DNA of 36,647 nt, from positions 1 to 36,647 of the forward strand of contig NZ_JALOBS010000041.1 in the NCBI RefSeq assembly GCF_023228165.1, in the 5' to 3' direction. Every line of letters begins with the position of its first letter. Within the stretch, counting starts at the first letter, position 1. The DNA comes from Methylomonas sp. (GTDB lineage: Bacteria; Pseudomonadota; Gammaproteobacteria; Methylococcales; Methylomonadaceae). The position numbers and the translations under genes were made by a program. The notes under the pieces are model-generated. The model was not told the origin of the DNA, made no database searches, and saw only the letters and a list, made by a program, of their open reading frames with translations. This document shows positions 1 to 7,545 of this stretch, piece by piece.

Positions 1-578
1 CCACTGGCGGCTTCGCCTTGTTGATAGGCTTCAATCAAGCCTCGGCAAACTTGCATGGCGGCTTGCTCTTTCTTCAATTGCCGTACCGAATAATCCGGTT
101 CCGGCAACTGTGCAACGGCAACGCATTCCCAGACTAAGCTTTCATCTTCCGATTCATGATATTCATCGGACAATAACGGCATGGCGGCTGTGTCATCCCA
201 AATCGTGGCTTCATTGAATGCCTGTTCGGCAATCTGTTGTGCCGATTCGGGACACTCCGCGCTGATGCCTACCGACACGCGATGGACATAGTCGATCTCG
301 TAGGACACTACGAAACGGCGATTCATGCCTTCCGGCGTGGCATTGGCTAAGGCTGGTTCTTGGACTGGTGATTCGGTTTCCACCGATTCACCCTCGATCA
401 ATGCGCTTTCATATGGCTCGATTTCCTTGTTGCAATCAGGGCAACGATCGTTACAGCCGCAATCCCATTCATCTTCCCATTCAGTCTGGCAGTATGGGCA
501 GCGGTATTGATTCAGATAGCGAACCGTGCTGTTCTCAAGTGGGGTTGCGCCAACGCAGGGTTGGTTGATTGTTTTCAT
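1..578 (-). CDS. Partial zinc-finger protein with DpnD/PcfM-like domain (3' end off the window)
   Basis: The reading frame begins at an ATG at 578 preceded by GGAGGA with a 7-nt spacer; an in-frame ATG at 584 lies too close to that site. It runs open off the left edge, giving about 192 residues. Near residues 25-48 there are two CPYC/CPDC-type Cys pairs plus a Cys-Gly-Cys, which looks like a small zinc ribbon. From about residue 85 the sequence has an alternating pattern (FVVSYEIDYVHRVSVGISAE) followed by an acidic helix, resembling DpnD/PcfM-like domains of mobile elements. That domain call is pattern recognition, not a search. It is the last gene seen in the leftward ICE maintenance cluster and has its own hairpin leader (599-633). 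Function unknown. Confidence 0.7.
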   Translation of the reverse strand, partial: MKTINQPCVGATPLENSTVRYLNQYRCPYCQTEWEDEWDCGCNDRCPDCNKEIEPYESALIEGESVETESPVQEPALANATPEGMNRRFVVSYEIDYVHRVSVGISAECPESAQQIAEQAFNEATIWDDTAAMPLLSDEYHESEDESLVWECVAVAQLPEPDYSVRQLKKEQAAMQVCRGLIEAYQQGEAAS

Positions 579-598
579 GGTCATGTCCTCCAAAAAAC

Positions 599-633
599 GC
601 AGGAACGACCACCCGGCAGGATGAAGTTCCTGC
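599..633 (-). promoter_or_regulatory. Leader stem-loop upstream of the zinc-finger gene
   Basis: Read on the minus strand, GCAGGAAC pairs perfectly with GTTCCTGC (8 bp), enclosing TTCAT, a CC-TGCC-GG mini-stem and TGGTC. It ends 8 nt before the GGAGGA ribosome site. It shares its architecture with leaders of other genes in this cluster: outer stem, YTCAT, CCC-4nt-GGG, TGGT, outer stem, SD. Confidence 0.6.
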
Positions 634-682
634 AGGTAAAGAACGCTGATTAAGGCCGAAAATCGGCTCGCACAGCGGGGTT

Positions 683-699
683 GAATTTGCGCAAAATTC
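683..699. promoter_or_regulatory. Near-perfect palindrome between divergent genes
   Basis: GAATTTGCGCAAAATTC is a near-perfect dyad (one extra A) lying between the minus gene starting at 578 and the plus gene starting at 743. Its position suggests an operator, but no regulator can be assigned from the sequence. Confidence 0.35.
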
Positions 700-742
700 G
701 GTATATGGTGGCTAAAACTCATTAAAAAGCAGAGAAATAGCC

Positions 743-1120
743 ATGTTTGACGATATTTTGCGCATTTTTGATTTCCTAAGTCCTAAGCGGACAGAGGAGC
801 CGTATCCAAGTCGAAAACCGATGGCGATTCCTGTCGACGAACCACTAAAAGTCGTTCGACATTGCCAACAAATTTTCCAAAAATTGGATGTTTTGGAAGC
901 CGACGTGCTCAATCGGGTTGATAATCCTGAGCAAGCCAGGCCGTTTTTAAACAAGATTCGACAAATTCGCCGGGAAACCCAGAACGATTTGTTGTCGTTA
1001 TTGCCCGAAGGCAGCTGGGTATTTGCTGATGAATCGAATCAACACGAGATTCCCGTTCGCCGTATCAATACGGCAACCGGAACCACGTTGCGGGTATTCA
1101 ATGGCGGGCTTGCTGATTAA
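743..1120 (+). CDS. Hypothetical protein, 125 aa
   Basis: A 125-residue frame on the strand opposite its neighbours, with a natural-looking composition: an N-terminal amphipathic stretch, helices around residues 35-85 rich in charged residues, and a C-terminal segment with SWVFADES. The start has only a weak ribosome site (AGAGAAA). It converges on the 178-aa gene and overlaps its last 23 bases. I recognise no family. The alternative is that it is a chance open frame; the antisense frame at 712-954 looks less protein-like. Moderate confidence as a real gene. Confidence 0.5.
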   Translation: MFDDILRIFDFLSPKRTEEPYPSRKPMAIPVDEPLKVVRHCQQIFQKLDVLEADVLNRVDNPEQARPFLNKIRQIRRETQNDLLSLLPEGSWVFADESNQHEIPVRRINTATGTTLRVFNGGLAD

Positions 1121-1634
1121 TCGGTAACCCGTTGGCGTTACCTTTCAACGCTTCCCGCAATTGAAATACTTGTTGAGCAGTTTTAGCGGACTTGTCGTTC
1201 ACCATGGCTGGCCCGGTCGCTTTTTTTGTACGCCGACGCGGTTTAGGCTCGATTTCGACCGCAACAGTCATCGGTTTGATTTTCAATAGCTCCCGCTCTA
1301 GTTTGGCGATTTCAATATCCGCCTCGTAGAGTTTGATTGTTTTCTGTTTGGCTTGATACTGAAGTTCCAAACGATCCAGCTCGCGATTTGTTTCACGATT
1401 GCGACTATGAATTTCCTGACGCACCGAATCCGATATCGCTAACCAATCCATGTCCTCGCGGCTACGTGGCATGATGACCGGTAGCCGATGTCGTGCCAAA
1501 CGCTGCGCACGATAGCGGTGAAACGTTTGAGCTACGTTTTTGAATGCACCCAGCAGTTGCAACGCCGTTGCCCAAATCACCCGCAAGGCGAGGATAAACA
1601 TAGCCAGTAAGATGACACCAAAAATAAAGTTCAT
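1098..1634 (-). CDS. Membrane-anchored coiled-coil hypothetical protein, 178 aa
   Basis: It starts at an ATG at 1634 with a good GGAG site 7 nt upstream. Residues 1-27 form one hydrophobic transmembrane helix (MNFIFGVILLAMFILALRVI). This is followed by a basic cytoplasmic stretch, a predicted coiled coil around residues 70-120 rich in Glu, Arg and Leu (NRETNRELDRLELQYQAKQK), and a basic tail. The topology is that of an inner-membrane anchored scaffold; no enzymatic motif is visible. It is the gene after the CobT-like VWA gene in the leftward cluster but is separated by a 349-nt intergenic region carrying a structured repeat, so it may have its own promoter. Family not recognised. Confidence 0.7.
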   Translation of the reverse strand: MNFIFGVILLAMFILALRVIWATALQLLGAFKNVAQTFHRYRAQRLARHRLPVIMPRSREDMDWLAISDSVRQEIHSRNRETNRELDRLELQYQAKQKTIKLYEADIEIAKLERELLKIKPMTVAVEIEPKPRRRTKKATGPAMVNDKSAKTAQQVFQLREALKGNANGLPINQQARH

Positions 1635-1672
1635 TGAAGTTCTCCTTTAAAAATTTAAAAAACACTTCGAAT

Positions 1673-1708
1673 GAACAGCACCCGGCCGGGCGATGGTCGC
1701 CCGAAGCG
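1673..1708 (-). promoter_or_regulatory. Leader stem-loop of the 178-aa gene
   Basis: On the minus strand CGCTTCG pairs with CGAAGTG (7 bp, one G-U) around an inner GGGCG/CGCCC hairpin. It lies about 25 nt before the SD. It is related in position to the other leaders but its inner part differs. Confidence 0.4.
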
Positions 1709-1745
1709 GGTTTTAGGTTTGCAGCAGCGAATACCACTGCGATTT

Positions 1746-1846
1746 ACATCGGGCTTAACGCACCCGACACGATCACGGTTTAACGTGCTCGCCGCCTAAA
1801 GACGGAACGCCGACCGAAGTCGGATTCAGCGTTCATCAAAGAACGC
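1746..1846 (-). repeat. Structured intergenic repeat, copy 1
   Basis: First of three related roughly 100-nt elements (others near 7275-7375 and 10744-10848). In minus-strand order it has: a variable hairpin (GCGTTC/GAACGC), conserved GAATCCG, a GACTTCGGTC stem, conserved GGCGTTCCGT with a CCG/CGG stem, a second variable hairpin (CACG/CGTG), then CGGGTGCGTTAAGCCCG as the last hairpin. Stem bases covary between copies while loop bases stay fixed, which argues for RNA structure. This copy sits in the 1635-1983 gap, which holds no gene. Confidence 0.65.
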
Positions 1847-1857
1847 ATGAAATGTCT

Positions 1858-1899
1858 GTTTGTCGAATAGGCTCCAGTAAGAGAGTGCATTCGACAAAC
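1858..1899. repeat. 11-bp inverted repeat next to structured repeat copy 1
   Basis: GTTTGTCGAAT at 1858-1868 and ATTCGACAAAC at 1889-1899 are perfect reverse complements separated by 20 nt. It could be an operator or part of a transcript hairpin downstream of the CobT-like gene. No U-tract follows, so it is not a classic terminator. Confidence 0.55.
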
Positions 1900-1922
1900 T
1901 GCGTGTTGCAATCAACTACCCA

Positions 1923-1961
1923 TAGCCACAATCGCTAGGTTAATACCTAAGGATTGGGCTA
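1923..1961. repeat. Long imperfect hairpin downstream of the CobT-like gene
   Basis: TAGCC, CAATC and TAGGT pair in order with ACCTA, GATTG and GGCTA around a TTAA loop, giving 15 bp with one bulge and a 2x2 internal loop. It begins about 23 nt past the stop codon of the VWA gene, where a transcription or RNA-processing signal would sit. It lacks a poly-U tail. Confidence 0.5.
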
Positions 1962-1983
1962 CGGATAATTGACTGGCCGAGAC

Positions 1984-3804
1984 TTAAGCTGCCAGCAACA
2001 CCGCTTTCGAGAGATCGAACAATTGCGCTCTCAGCTCTGAAAGATCGTTAATGGTGATGGCAATCGGGAATAGATGGCTGACATCCAATCCCAAACCGAC
2101 ACCGACCGTTTCAATACCACTATCACGGCAACGCTGTAACAGTTCCAGCGTGCTCAGTGACTCGTTCGGTTGGCCATCGGTTATCACCATCAATACCTTG
2201 CGCGGTTCCTGGCAACGCAGTAGTGACGCCGCACCAAACCAGATCGCTTCGGTCATCGGCGTACTGCCCGAAGCGGCCAGCGAAAAAGCACCGGTTCGGG
2301 CATTCACACGTTGGCCATGATCTAGCAAGCGAAACACAGAGTCATCCTGATGCCCAGGAAACGCTGTCACGCCAGGATTAACCCCCGGAATGCCTTCAAA
2401 GGCCAAAGCCAGTGCCAAGGTGGCTTCCAACGCAATCGGCATTCGCGATCCAATCGGTTGCCCTTGGCTATCGGTGACCTGATAACCCATGCTTTCGGAT
2501 TTATCGAGTAACAGATGAATGGCCGTATTGGGTGCCACCTTGGACTGTTTGCGTTGAAACAGCTTGGTTTCGCCGAGTGGTAAGCGGTGTAAACGCTTGC
2601 CATCCAGCCGCCGTCCACGACACGCAGGTTGAGACCGGTTTAAGGTTTGCGATTGCACCAGGCCTTGCAGCGCGGTGCGGATTTTTCCCGATTCGCCTTG
2701 CACCTTGCGCAGTAAAAACGCACCAGCCTGATCGTCCATAGGTGGCTCTAGGCCACTGGGCATCAGCAATTCCGAACCATTTTCCGCCGCCAACGACAAT
2801 GCCGATTTCAATGACTCGAATAAATCCTGCTCAATGTCACTGTCACCAGCGGACAACAAGGTTTGCAAGACGCCCATCGGGTCGGCAATCTCCGCGTTTT
2901 CTTCCTCTTCACCTTGCAGGTTGGATGACGAACTTTCGGATGGCGTTGCCGGTTCATCGTCAGGATTTTTGGGAGTCAAATCATCGTTACCCACCGATTC
3001 TGAAGATGGATTTTCGTCAGTGTCGTTGGGCAACTGTTCATCGGGATTCATTTCATCCTGGGAATCCAAGCCGCTCGAATCATCCGAATCGGTTGATTCA
3101 CCATCCTGATTTGTATCATCAGGTCCAGACGTGCTTTCCTCATCTGCCGATGGCTGTGCTTGGTTCTGCTGCCGTTGTTGCTCGAATTCCTGCTCAATCA
3201 TGGTCAGGATGCGATCAGTCAACTGCAGGCAATTACTCTCCGATTGCAAGCCCTCAGGGACTTCCGACAACAAGCCTTTCAACCGCGTTACGGCACCTTT
3301 CGGAAACGTTACTTTCAATGCCGCTTCGGTTTGCTCGACCAATGGCAATAACGCCGATTGACCCAACACCTTGGCTCGCAAATATTTCAACACGAAGCCG
3401 TACAGAATATTAGCCGGATGATCATCAATGCTGTTGGCCACAAAGTCGCCTTTGGCAATCATCTTTTCAATCATAGTGCGAATGGTCAGCCGGGTACCTG
3501 GAAAGTCCTTGGCCAGTTCGTGCTCAATGCGAACATCTTCGATGGCATTACATATGCGCCGGCGCAATACCGAATGTCCAAAGCGCAACGTAAAATCCGA
3601 ATAACGAATATGCGCGGCTTCGTGGGCTAAAAGGCCCCAGGCGACATCCTGATAATCTGGATCGTCGCCCTCATAGGCTGGCAGCCAAATGGTTTGACCA
3701 TCGGTTTCGGCTTTATCACCGCCGACTCTGACTTTGACGCCAAAGCGATTGCCAATGGCTGCCGCAACGATGGGGAATGCATTGTGTAAGGTTCTATTTT
3801 TCAT
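1984..3804 (-). CDS. CobT-like VWA-domain protein with HEAAH metal motif, 606 aa
   Basis: The start is set at the ATG at 3804, which has GGAG 6 nt upstream; an upstream in-frame codon gives only four more residues and no site. Residues 55-70 contain LLAHEAAHIRYSDF, a zinc-metallopeptidase-like HExxH motif. Residues about 210-310 are a very acidic low-complexity linker. The C-terminal part is a von Willebrand A domain with a MIDAS-type DKSES near residue 432 and MVITDGQP further on. This architecture matches the CobT-like partners of CobS/MoxR AAA+ ATPases carried by SXT/IncC-type elements. Its CobS-like partner is three genes upstream in the same direction (5933-6874), supporting an ATPase/VWA chaperone pair. 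Whether the metal site is catalytic is not known. Confidence 0.85.
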   Translation of the reverse strand: MKNRTLHNAFPIVAAAIGNRFGVKVRVGGDKAETDGQTIWLPAYEGDDPDYQDVAWGLLAHEAAHIRYSDFTLRFGHSVLRRRICNAIEDVRIEHELAKDFPGTRLTIRTMIEKMIAKGDFVANSIDDHPANILYGFVLKYLRAKVLGQSALLPLVEQTEAALKVTFPKGAVTRLKGLLSEVPEGLQSESNCLQLTDRILTMIEQEFEQQRQQNQAQPSADEESTSGPDDTNQDGESTDSDDSSGLDSQDEMNPDEQLPNDTDENPSSESVGNDDLTPKNPDDEPATPSESSSSNLQGEEEENAEIADPMGVLQTLLSAGDSDIEQDLFESLKSALSLAAENGSELLMPSGLEPPMDDQAGAFLLRKVQGESGKIRTALQGLVQSQTLNRSQPACRGRRLDGKRLHRLPLGETKLFQRKQSKVAPNTAIHLLLDKSESMGYQVTDSQGQPIGSRMPIALEATLALALAFEGIPGVNPGVTAFPGHQDDSVFRLLDHGQRVNARTGAFSLAASGSTPMTEAIWFGAASLLRCQEPRKVLMVITDGQPNESLSTLELLQRCRDSGIETVGVGLGLDVSHLFPIAITINDLSELRAQLFDLSKAVLLAA

Positions 3805-3822
3805 GGTGTGCTCCAAAAGTCA

Positions 3823-3859
3823 GGGCAAACCACGGCCCCAGGGGGACATGAATTTGCCC
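3823..3859 (-). promoter_or_regulatory. Leader stem-loop of the CobT-like gene
   Basis: On the minus strand GGGCAAA pairs with TTTGCCC (7 bp), enclosing TTCATGT, a CCC-CCTG-GGG mini-stem and CCGTGG. It ends about 8 nt before the GGAG site. Same architecture as the other leaders in the cluster. Confidence 0.6.
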
Positions 3860-3888
3860 CAATGGGTGAAGTGTTAAATGGCGTCAGA

Positions 3889-5097
3889 TCAGAACCAGTA
3901 ATCCTGGTCGGAATCGTCCGCCTCCTCATCGTCTCCCGCAGTCACCGTTTCAGGATCTGCTGAATGTTCAGAAGGGCTGGATTCATCTGAAACGGTATTG
4001 ACCACCAAGTCGGTATGGCTTTTATCCAGCAAGACCTCAAGCGCCCAGTCATCCGATTTCGATTTCGATTCCGCTTCGATTTCATCATCAAAAATGCCAT
4101 CAAACAGATCGGTAAAATCAGGACTGTCTGCAACGCTTTCAGCGATGACGGGTGTTGGTTCGGTTGCGACTATTGTTGCTGTTGGTACCGTTGGTGACTC
4201 TAACTCCGTTTGTTCGACGATTTCATCAACGTCTGTCTCTTCAACAACGAGTGTTTGATTAACCAACAATCCTTCACCGTGCCGCCGGGTTTTATCCGGA
4301 TCGGACAACAGCATCGCCATGGCCAAAATCTCCTGCAAAATGCTGCCTTCAATGGCACCTTTGTTGGGAATTCTCGCCAATAGATCGTCAATGGTGTTGA
4401 CGACCGGAGCGACCCGATGATCCAGAAAACCTAGCCCATCGAGCTTGTCTCGCATACGGCGAATCGGCCGTAACGCGCTGCGCGTGACTTGCTCTTTGCC
4501 CAGCAACGACTGCTCGATGAGATGATTGGCTTCCACGGAGATTTCGTAGAACATCTGCTCACTGAGCGAACCGATTTTGCTGTCCAGTCGTGCAACATCC
4601 GCCGGTGGCAAGCTCTCGGGTAATCCGACACTGACCACCAGAAAATCAAACGACAACCGCGTCGAGACAAACTCCACCGAATCCACTGCTTGCTCGATGA
4701 TGCCGGCAAACTCCGGATGGCGAACCACCCAGTCCGTCACCGCCGCATCGTAGCCGGCAAGAAACTCGGTTTTAGCCGCGGCAAAATCCAACGCAATGCG
4801 CTCAAGTTCTGCGGTAATACTGGAAGCCGATTCAACCGGCACAGCAAAACCACCCAGAAATCGGGTACCGACGCGCAAACAAATGCGTTCTGCTTCTTTT
4901 TTCAGGCGGTTGAATACCGTCAGCTTATCCGGGTCGAGCAAACGCTTGGAACCCAGGCTGGCTAAATCCTCCGGCGGCAATTTGCTACCGTCGGCCAGCA
5001 CCAGGTCTTCTTTTTTCAGTTTCTTGCGAGCGCCGTAGATATTGGCGTCCACTTTTACCAAGACCACGTGGTCCAGAATGATATTAGCTTGTGTCAT
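3889..5097 (-). CDS. DUF3150-like mobile element protein, 402 aa
   Basis: The ATG at 5097 follows AGGAGG with a 5-nt spacer, so the longer frame to 5172 is not used. The N-terminal two thirds are helical, beginning MTQANIILDHVVLVKVDANI and continuing with KKLKKEDL, resembling the DUF3150 family found in integrative and conjugative elements next to CobS/CobT-like genes. The last roughly 110 residues are strongly acidic and low complexity, ending in DDSDQDYWF. That acidic tail with a terminal Trp-Phe recurs in two neighbouring proteins (see findings). Function unknown; the conserved neighbourhood suggests a shared complex with the AAA+/VWA pair. Confidence 0.75.
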   Translation of the reverse strand: MTQANIILDHVVLVKVDANIYGARKKLKKEDLVLADGSKLPPEDLASLGSKRLLDPDKLTVFNRLKKEAERICLRVGTRFLGGFAVPVESASSITAELERIALDFAAAKTEFLAGYDAAVTDWVVRHPEFAGIIEQAVDSVEFVSTRLSFDFLVVSVGLPESLPPADVARLDSKIGSLSEQMFYEISVEANHLIEQSLLGKEQVTRSALRPIRRMRDKLDGLGFLDHRVAPVVNTIDDLLARIPNKGAIEGSILQEILAMAMLLSDPDKTRRHGEGLLVNQTLVVEETDVDEIVEQTELESPTVPTATIVATEPTPVIAESVADSPDFTDLFDGIFDDEIEAESKSKSDDWALEVLLDKSHTDLVVNTVSDESSPSEHSADPETVTAGDDEEADDSDQDYWF

Positions 5098-5110
5098 GTG
5101 AGCCTCCTTG

Positions 5111-5153
5111 GGAAGAGGCACACATACCCCATCAGGGCTGGCATGCCCCTTCC
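5111..5153 (-). promoter_or_regulatory. Leader stem-loop of the DUF3150-like gene
   Basis: On the minus strand GGAAGGGGCA pairs with TGCCTCTTCC (10 bp, one G-U), enclosing TGCCAG, CCC-TGAT-GGG and a TATGTG segment. The SD (AGGAGG) follows within 10 nt. Confidence 0.6.
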
Positions 5154-5177
5154 GGGTTAAATGAAAAAACAATGTGG

Positions 5178-5930
5178 TTAAAACCAGCAGTCGTCCGTGT
5201 CGGACATGGCCGCTGCCAGATTTAAGCGGGGTTTGAGCAAACCTAAGACTTCAGCGGTTTCTCTGATGCTGTCCAGATCAGTGCCAAAAAATGCCAGCAC
5301 ATCCTGTTCAACTTTCAGATCGACCGAGAGCTCTCGGGCGGATTCTGTGGCCATAGCAATTTCCACGCCTTTGAAGCCTTTCGATTTAAGCGTCAGTAAA
5401 AACAGCCAGGGCAAAACACCCTGCACTGATTTGATCTGGCCACTGAGTTCAAAGGTTTCGGCATTCAGGGTGGCATCAAGCCATTGTTGCCAGCCATCCC
5501 AGTCCTGCTGAGGCTTAGATTGCTGATCAGATACGGATTGAATAACCCCGATCAGTCGCCTGACCTCGATACCCAATTCCACGCGGACAGCCTGTTTTGC
5601 CCGACACTCGATGGTCCAATACAGTGCTTCGACCGGGAGTGTTGGCACTGGGTCTGGGTTTAGTGGTTGTGTTGCCGGCAAAGTCTTGCCCGGAAACACC
5701 ACATTACCCTCATCATCAATCTCCACCTCGCCGACAAATACATAGCCCTTAGCCTGTTTTTGCTTTTCGATGTCGAATTGCCGAACACCATTGCGGTGAC
5801 TGACACCCGGTAATTTGGATGCCGTTTTGCCCCAACGGGTGGTGATCGAACCATCCGAATTACTCTTGACCGCCCAGTCTTTGGAACTGCCGTCAGTATT
5901 ACGATGACGATAGAGATTCCAGGCAGCCAT
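5178..5930 (-). CDS. WGR-like domain protein, 250 aa
   Basis: It starts at an ATG 2 nt after the stop of the CobS-like gene, implying translational coupling. Residues 3-70 read like a WGR domain: WNLYRHRNTDGSSKDWAVK, then TRWGKTAS and a block with FDIEKQKQAKGYV. WGR domains often bind nucleic acid or mediate contacts in PARP-like proteins. After a Pro-rich linker (about residues 82-98) comes a mixed alpha/beta domain I do not recognise. The protein ends SDTDDCWF, an acidic tip closing in Trp-Phe like the neighbouring DUF3150-like protein and the exonuclease. Role unknown; likely works with the CobS/CobT-like pair. Confidence 0.75.
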   Translation of the reverse strand: MAAWNLYRHRNTDGSSKDWAVKSNSDGSITTRWGKTASKLPGVSHRNGVRQFDIEKQKQAKGYVFVGEVEIDDEGNVVFPGKTLPATQPLNPDPVPTLPVEALYWTIECRAKQAVRVELGIEVRRLIGVIQSVSDQQSKPQQDWDGWQQWLDATLNAETFELSGQIKSVQGVLPWLFLLTLKSKGFKGVEIAMATESARELSVDLKVEQDVLAFFGTDLDSIRETAEVLGLLKPRLNLAAAMSDTDDCWF

Positions 5931-5932
5931 GA

Positions 5933-6874
5933 CTAGATCTGCCAGTCATCGCCAAACACATCTTTGGCGATGCGATGAATCGCTTCGCGTTCGGCGGGTT
6001 CGGCTCGGAAGGTCAAGGCCCGGTCTAGCGAATACGCCAAGGCATTAGGCGCACTTTTGAAGGTGGCCACCAGTGACGCCCAACGCACTAAGCCGCGCGT
6101 GGATAAGGTCACCGACAACATGCCACTGCCATCCGCACCGCCGATAAAGACTTTACGAATCTGATTGGCGACTTTGATCATGCTTTCGCGTACCGTTTCC
6201 GGCATGCTTGGCACTACATCGGCCAACAGTTTCATTTCGTCTTCAGGTTCGGGGTAACCGACTTCCATCAGCCTAAAACGATCTAGAGACGCCAGGTTCT
6301 GACGTAATACACCTTGATACAATCCCGACTGATCGCCGCTGCCAGCACTATTGCCGGTGGCGACCAAACGAAACTTCGGATGCGGGACAATCACGTCGCC
6401 GGTCTGTGGAATCGTCAACGGCTTGCCTTCAACAATTTCATTCAAGCCGATTAACTCGGCCGGATCAATGGCATCGATTTCGTTGATCAACAGCACATGG
6501 CCTAAGCGAACCGCCAAGGTCAACGGGCCATCGATCCACTTCATCGCGCCGCCGTCGACCAGCATGTACTGGCCCAACAGATCGTTGAGTTCCAGCCGAC
6601 CGTGACCGGTGACCGAATGCACGCCCCAATGGAGACGCGCCGCGACTTGCTCCAACAACGAGGTTTTACCGGAACCGGTGGGGCCGGTCAGGTATAAGCC
6701 GTCGCCATTGTGTGCGCCTAAAAACGCCAACACATCGCGCAAGTGATCCTTACGAAACACATACGGTTTGCTGACCGGCACATAGGGATTATGTCCGGGG
6801 ACAAAGCCTTCCACTTTCAGGGAGGCCGGTGCGTTAATGCCGAAGGTATCGGCAATGGCATAAGATTGAAGCAT
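5933..6874 (-). CDS. CobS/MoxR-like AAA+ ATPase, 313 aa
   Basis: The ATG at 6874 follows GAGGAGTTC and begins MLQSYAIADT; the longer upstream frame runs through the leader hairpin and is rejected. Walker A is GPTGSGKTS at residues 64-72, Walker B is LLINEIDAID at about 128-137, and sensor-1-like ATGNS is near residue 188. Arg-rich lid motifs follow (LDRFRLMEVGYPE). This is a CobS-type member of the MoxR group of AAA+ ATPases, which normally act with a VWA partner. The VWA/HEAAH protein at 1984-3804 is the obvious partner. Homologous cobS-like genes are typical backbone genes of SXT/R391 and IncC elements, next to ssb-bet-exo as here. The protein ends GDDWQI. Confidence 0.9.
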   Translation of the reverse strand: MLQSYAIADTFGINAPASLKVEGFVPGHNPYVPVSKPYVFRKDHLRDVLAFLGAHNGDGLYLTGPTGSGKTSLLEQVAARLHWGVHSVTGHGRLELNDLLGQYMLVDGGAMKWIDGPLTLAVRLGHVLLINEIDAIDPAELIGLNEIVEGKPLTIPQTGDVIVPHPKFRLVATGNSAGSGDQSGLYQGVLRQNLASLDRFRLMEVGYPEPEDEMKLLADVVPSMPETVRESMIKVANQIRKVFIGGADGSGMLSVTLSTRGLVRWASLVATFKSAPNALAYSLDRALTFRAEPAEREAIHRIAKDVFGDDWQI

Positions 6875-6908
6875 GGTGAACTCCTCGAGGACTAGCCTCA
6901 GAAAACAA

Positions 6909-6941
6909 GGGGCGCACCAGCCCCGAGGGGTAATGAGCCCC
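6909..6941 (-). promoter_or_regulatory. Leader stem-loop of the CobS-like gene
   Basis: On the minus strand GGGGC pairs with GCCCC, enclosing TCATTA, CCC-CTCG-GGG and CTGGTGC. The first GGGG can alternatively pair with the inner CCCC, so two exclusive folds are possible. A separate CCCTGG/CCAGGG hairpin lies just upstream (about 6955-6972). Confidence 0.6.
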
Positions 6942-6986
6942 AACGGGTGATTAAAACCCTGGCAAACCAGGGCGGATAAAAAATTA

Positions 6987-7199
6987 CTAGCGCAACTGCA
7001 TTACGCAGTACATCGCCCATTCGGCGCGGGCCAACAGCTCCCGATCCATTAAACGCACGATGCGCTGTATGTCGCTTCTCAAACCGGGGTCAGAGATTTG
7101 ACGATGCAGCTCCAGCAATACACGCTTTTTGGTCTGGATATCATTGCTATGAGCAACGTTCAGCCAGCCATGCAAGGTTTTCCAAAAGTCTTGATTCAT
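6987..7199 (-). CDS. Small hypothetical protein, 70 aa
   Basis: The ATG at 7199 has a strong AAGGAGG site, so the longer frame to 7259 is rejected. The 70-residue product (beginning MNQDFWKTLHGWLNVAHS) is basic and predicted helical, with no transmembrane segment. It lies between the recombination genes and the CobS-like gene and has its own hairpin leader. Family not recognised; the strong translation signals and conserved leader make it a likely real gene. Confidence 0.7.
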   Translation of the reverse strand: MNQDFWKTLHGWLNVAHSNDIQTKKRVLLELHRQISDPGLRSDIQRIVRLMDRELLARAEWAMYCVMQLR

Positions 7200-7223
7200 A
7201 ATGACCTCCTTCAAAAGTGAAAA

Positions 7224-7257
7224 GGGGTCACCGGTTCCCGCAAGGGTGATGAACCCC
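7224..7257 (-). promoter_or_regulatory. Leader stem-loop of the 70-aa gene
   Basis: On the minus strand GGGGT pairs with ACCCC, enclosing TCATCA, CCC-TTGC-GGG and AACCGGTG. It precedes the AAGGAGG site by about 12 nt. Confidence 0.6.
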
Positions 7258-7274
7258 AACGGGACAAACTAAAC

Positions 7275-7375
7275 ACACCAGGCTTGACGCACCTGGCACA
7301 CGAGGCAAACGCTCATGCCGCTTAACAACGGAACGCCGGTCGAAACCGGATTCGGGATTCCACGAAGGGAATGCC
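7275..7375 (-). repeat. Structured intergenic repeat, copy 2
   Basis: Second copy of the element at 1746-1846. In minus order: GGCATTCC/GGAATCCC-type hairpin, GAATCCG, a GGTTTCGACC stem, GGCGTTCCGT with CCG/CGG stem, a variable stretch, and CAGGTGCGTCAAGCCTG. The GGTTTCGACC stem differs in sequence from copies 1 and 3 but keeps pairing. It occupies the 7200-7545 gap, which holds no gene. Confidence 0.65.
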
Positions 7376-7385
7376 TGAACGATGC

Positions 7386-7425
7386 GGGTTTTGGGTTGGA
7401 CTTTTTTGAAAGCCCAGCCTAAAAC
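7386..7425. repeat. Imperfect palindrome next to structured repeat copy 2
   Basis: GGTTTTGGGTTGG and CCCAGCCTAAAACC pair with a few mismatches around a T-rich centre. It occupies the same relative place as the inverted repeat at 1858-1899 beside copy 1. Confidence 0.4.
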
Positions 7426-7501
7426 CGACATGCCAGAACGGAATGATTCGATACTCTGTCAGGCGTCAACTGTTTTGGCCGACTGGTGTCAATTTAATGA
7501 T

Positions 7502-7530
7502 CATCCCGTAACCACTAGGGTTACAGGATG
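7502..7530. repeat. Strong hairpin downstream of the exonuclease gene
   Basis: CATCC plus GTAACC pair with GGTTAC plus GGATG around an ACTAG loop (11 bp, one C/A mismatch). It begins 16 nt beyond the exonuclease stop codon. No U-tract follows; it may be an RNA 3' end or processing signal. Confidence 0.55.
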
Positions 7531-7545
7531 TCTTGAAACGAACCC

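Noticed and set aside
1923..1961. Classic intrinsic terminator
   Set aside because: The hairpin is strong but there is no U-tract on either side, so I list it as a hairpin of unknown role.
2742..3413. Open frame of 223 codons on the plus strand
   Set aside because: It lies wholly antisense to the CobT-like gene, has a Pro/His/Arg-rich composition typical of shadow frames, and lacks a ribosome site.
7275..7375. Integron attC-like core (GTTAAGC) in the structured repeat
   Set aside because: The core appears in only one of three copies (others have TTTAAGC and TTTAGGC), no matching complementary core is at the other end, and there is no integrase or cassette structure.
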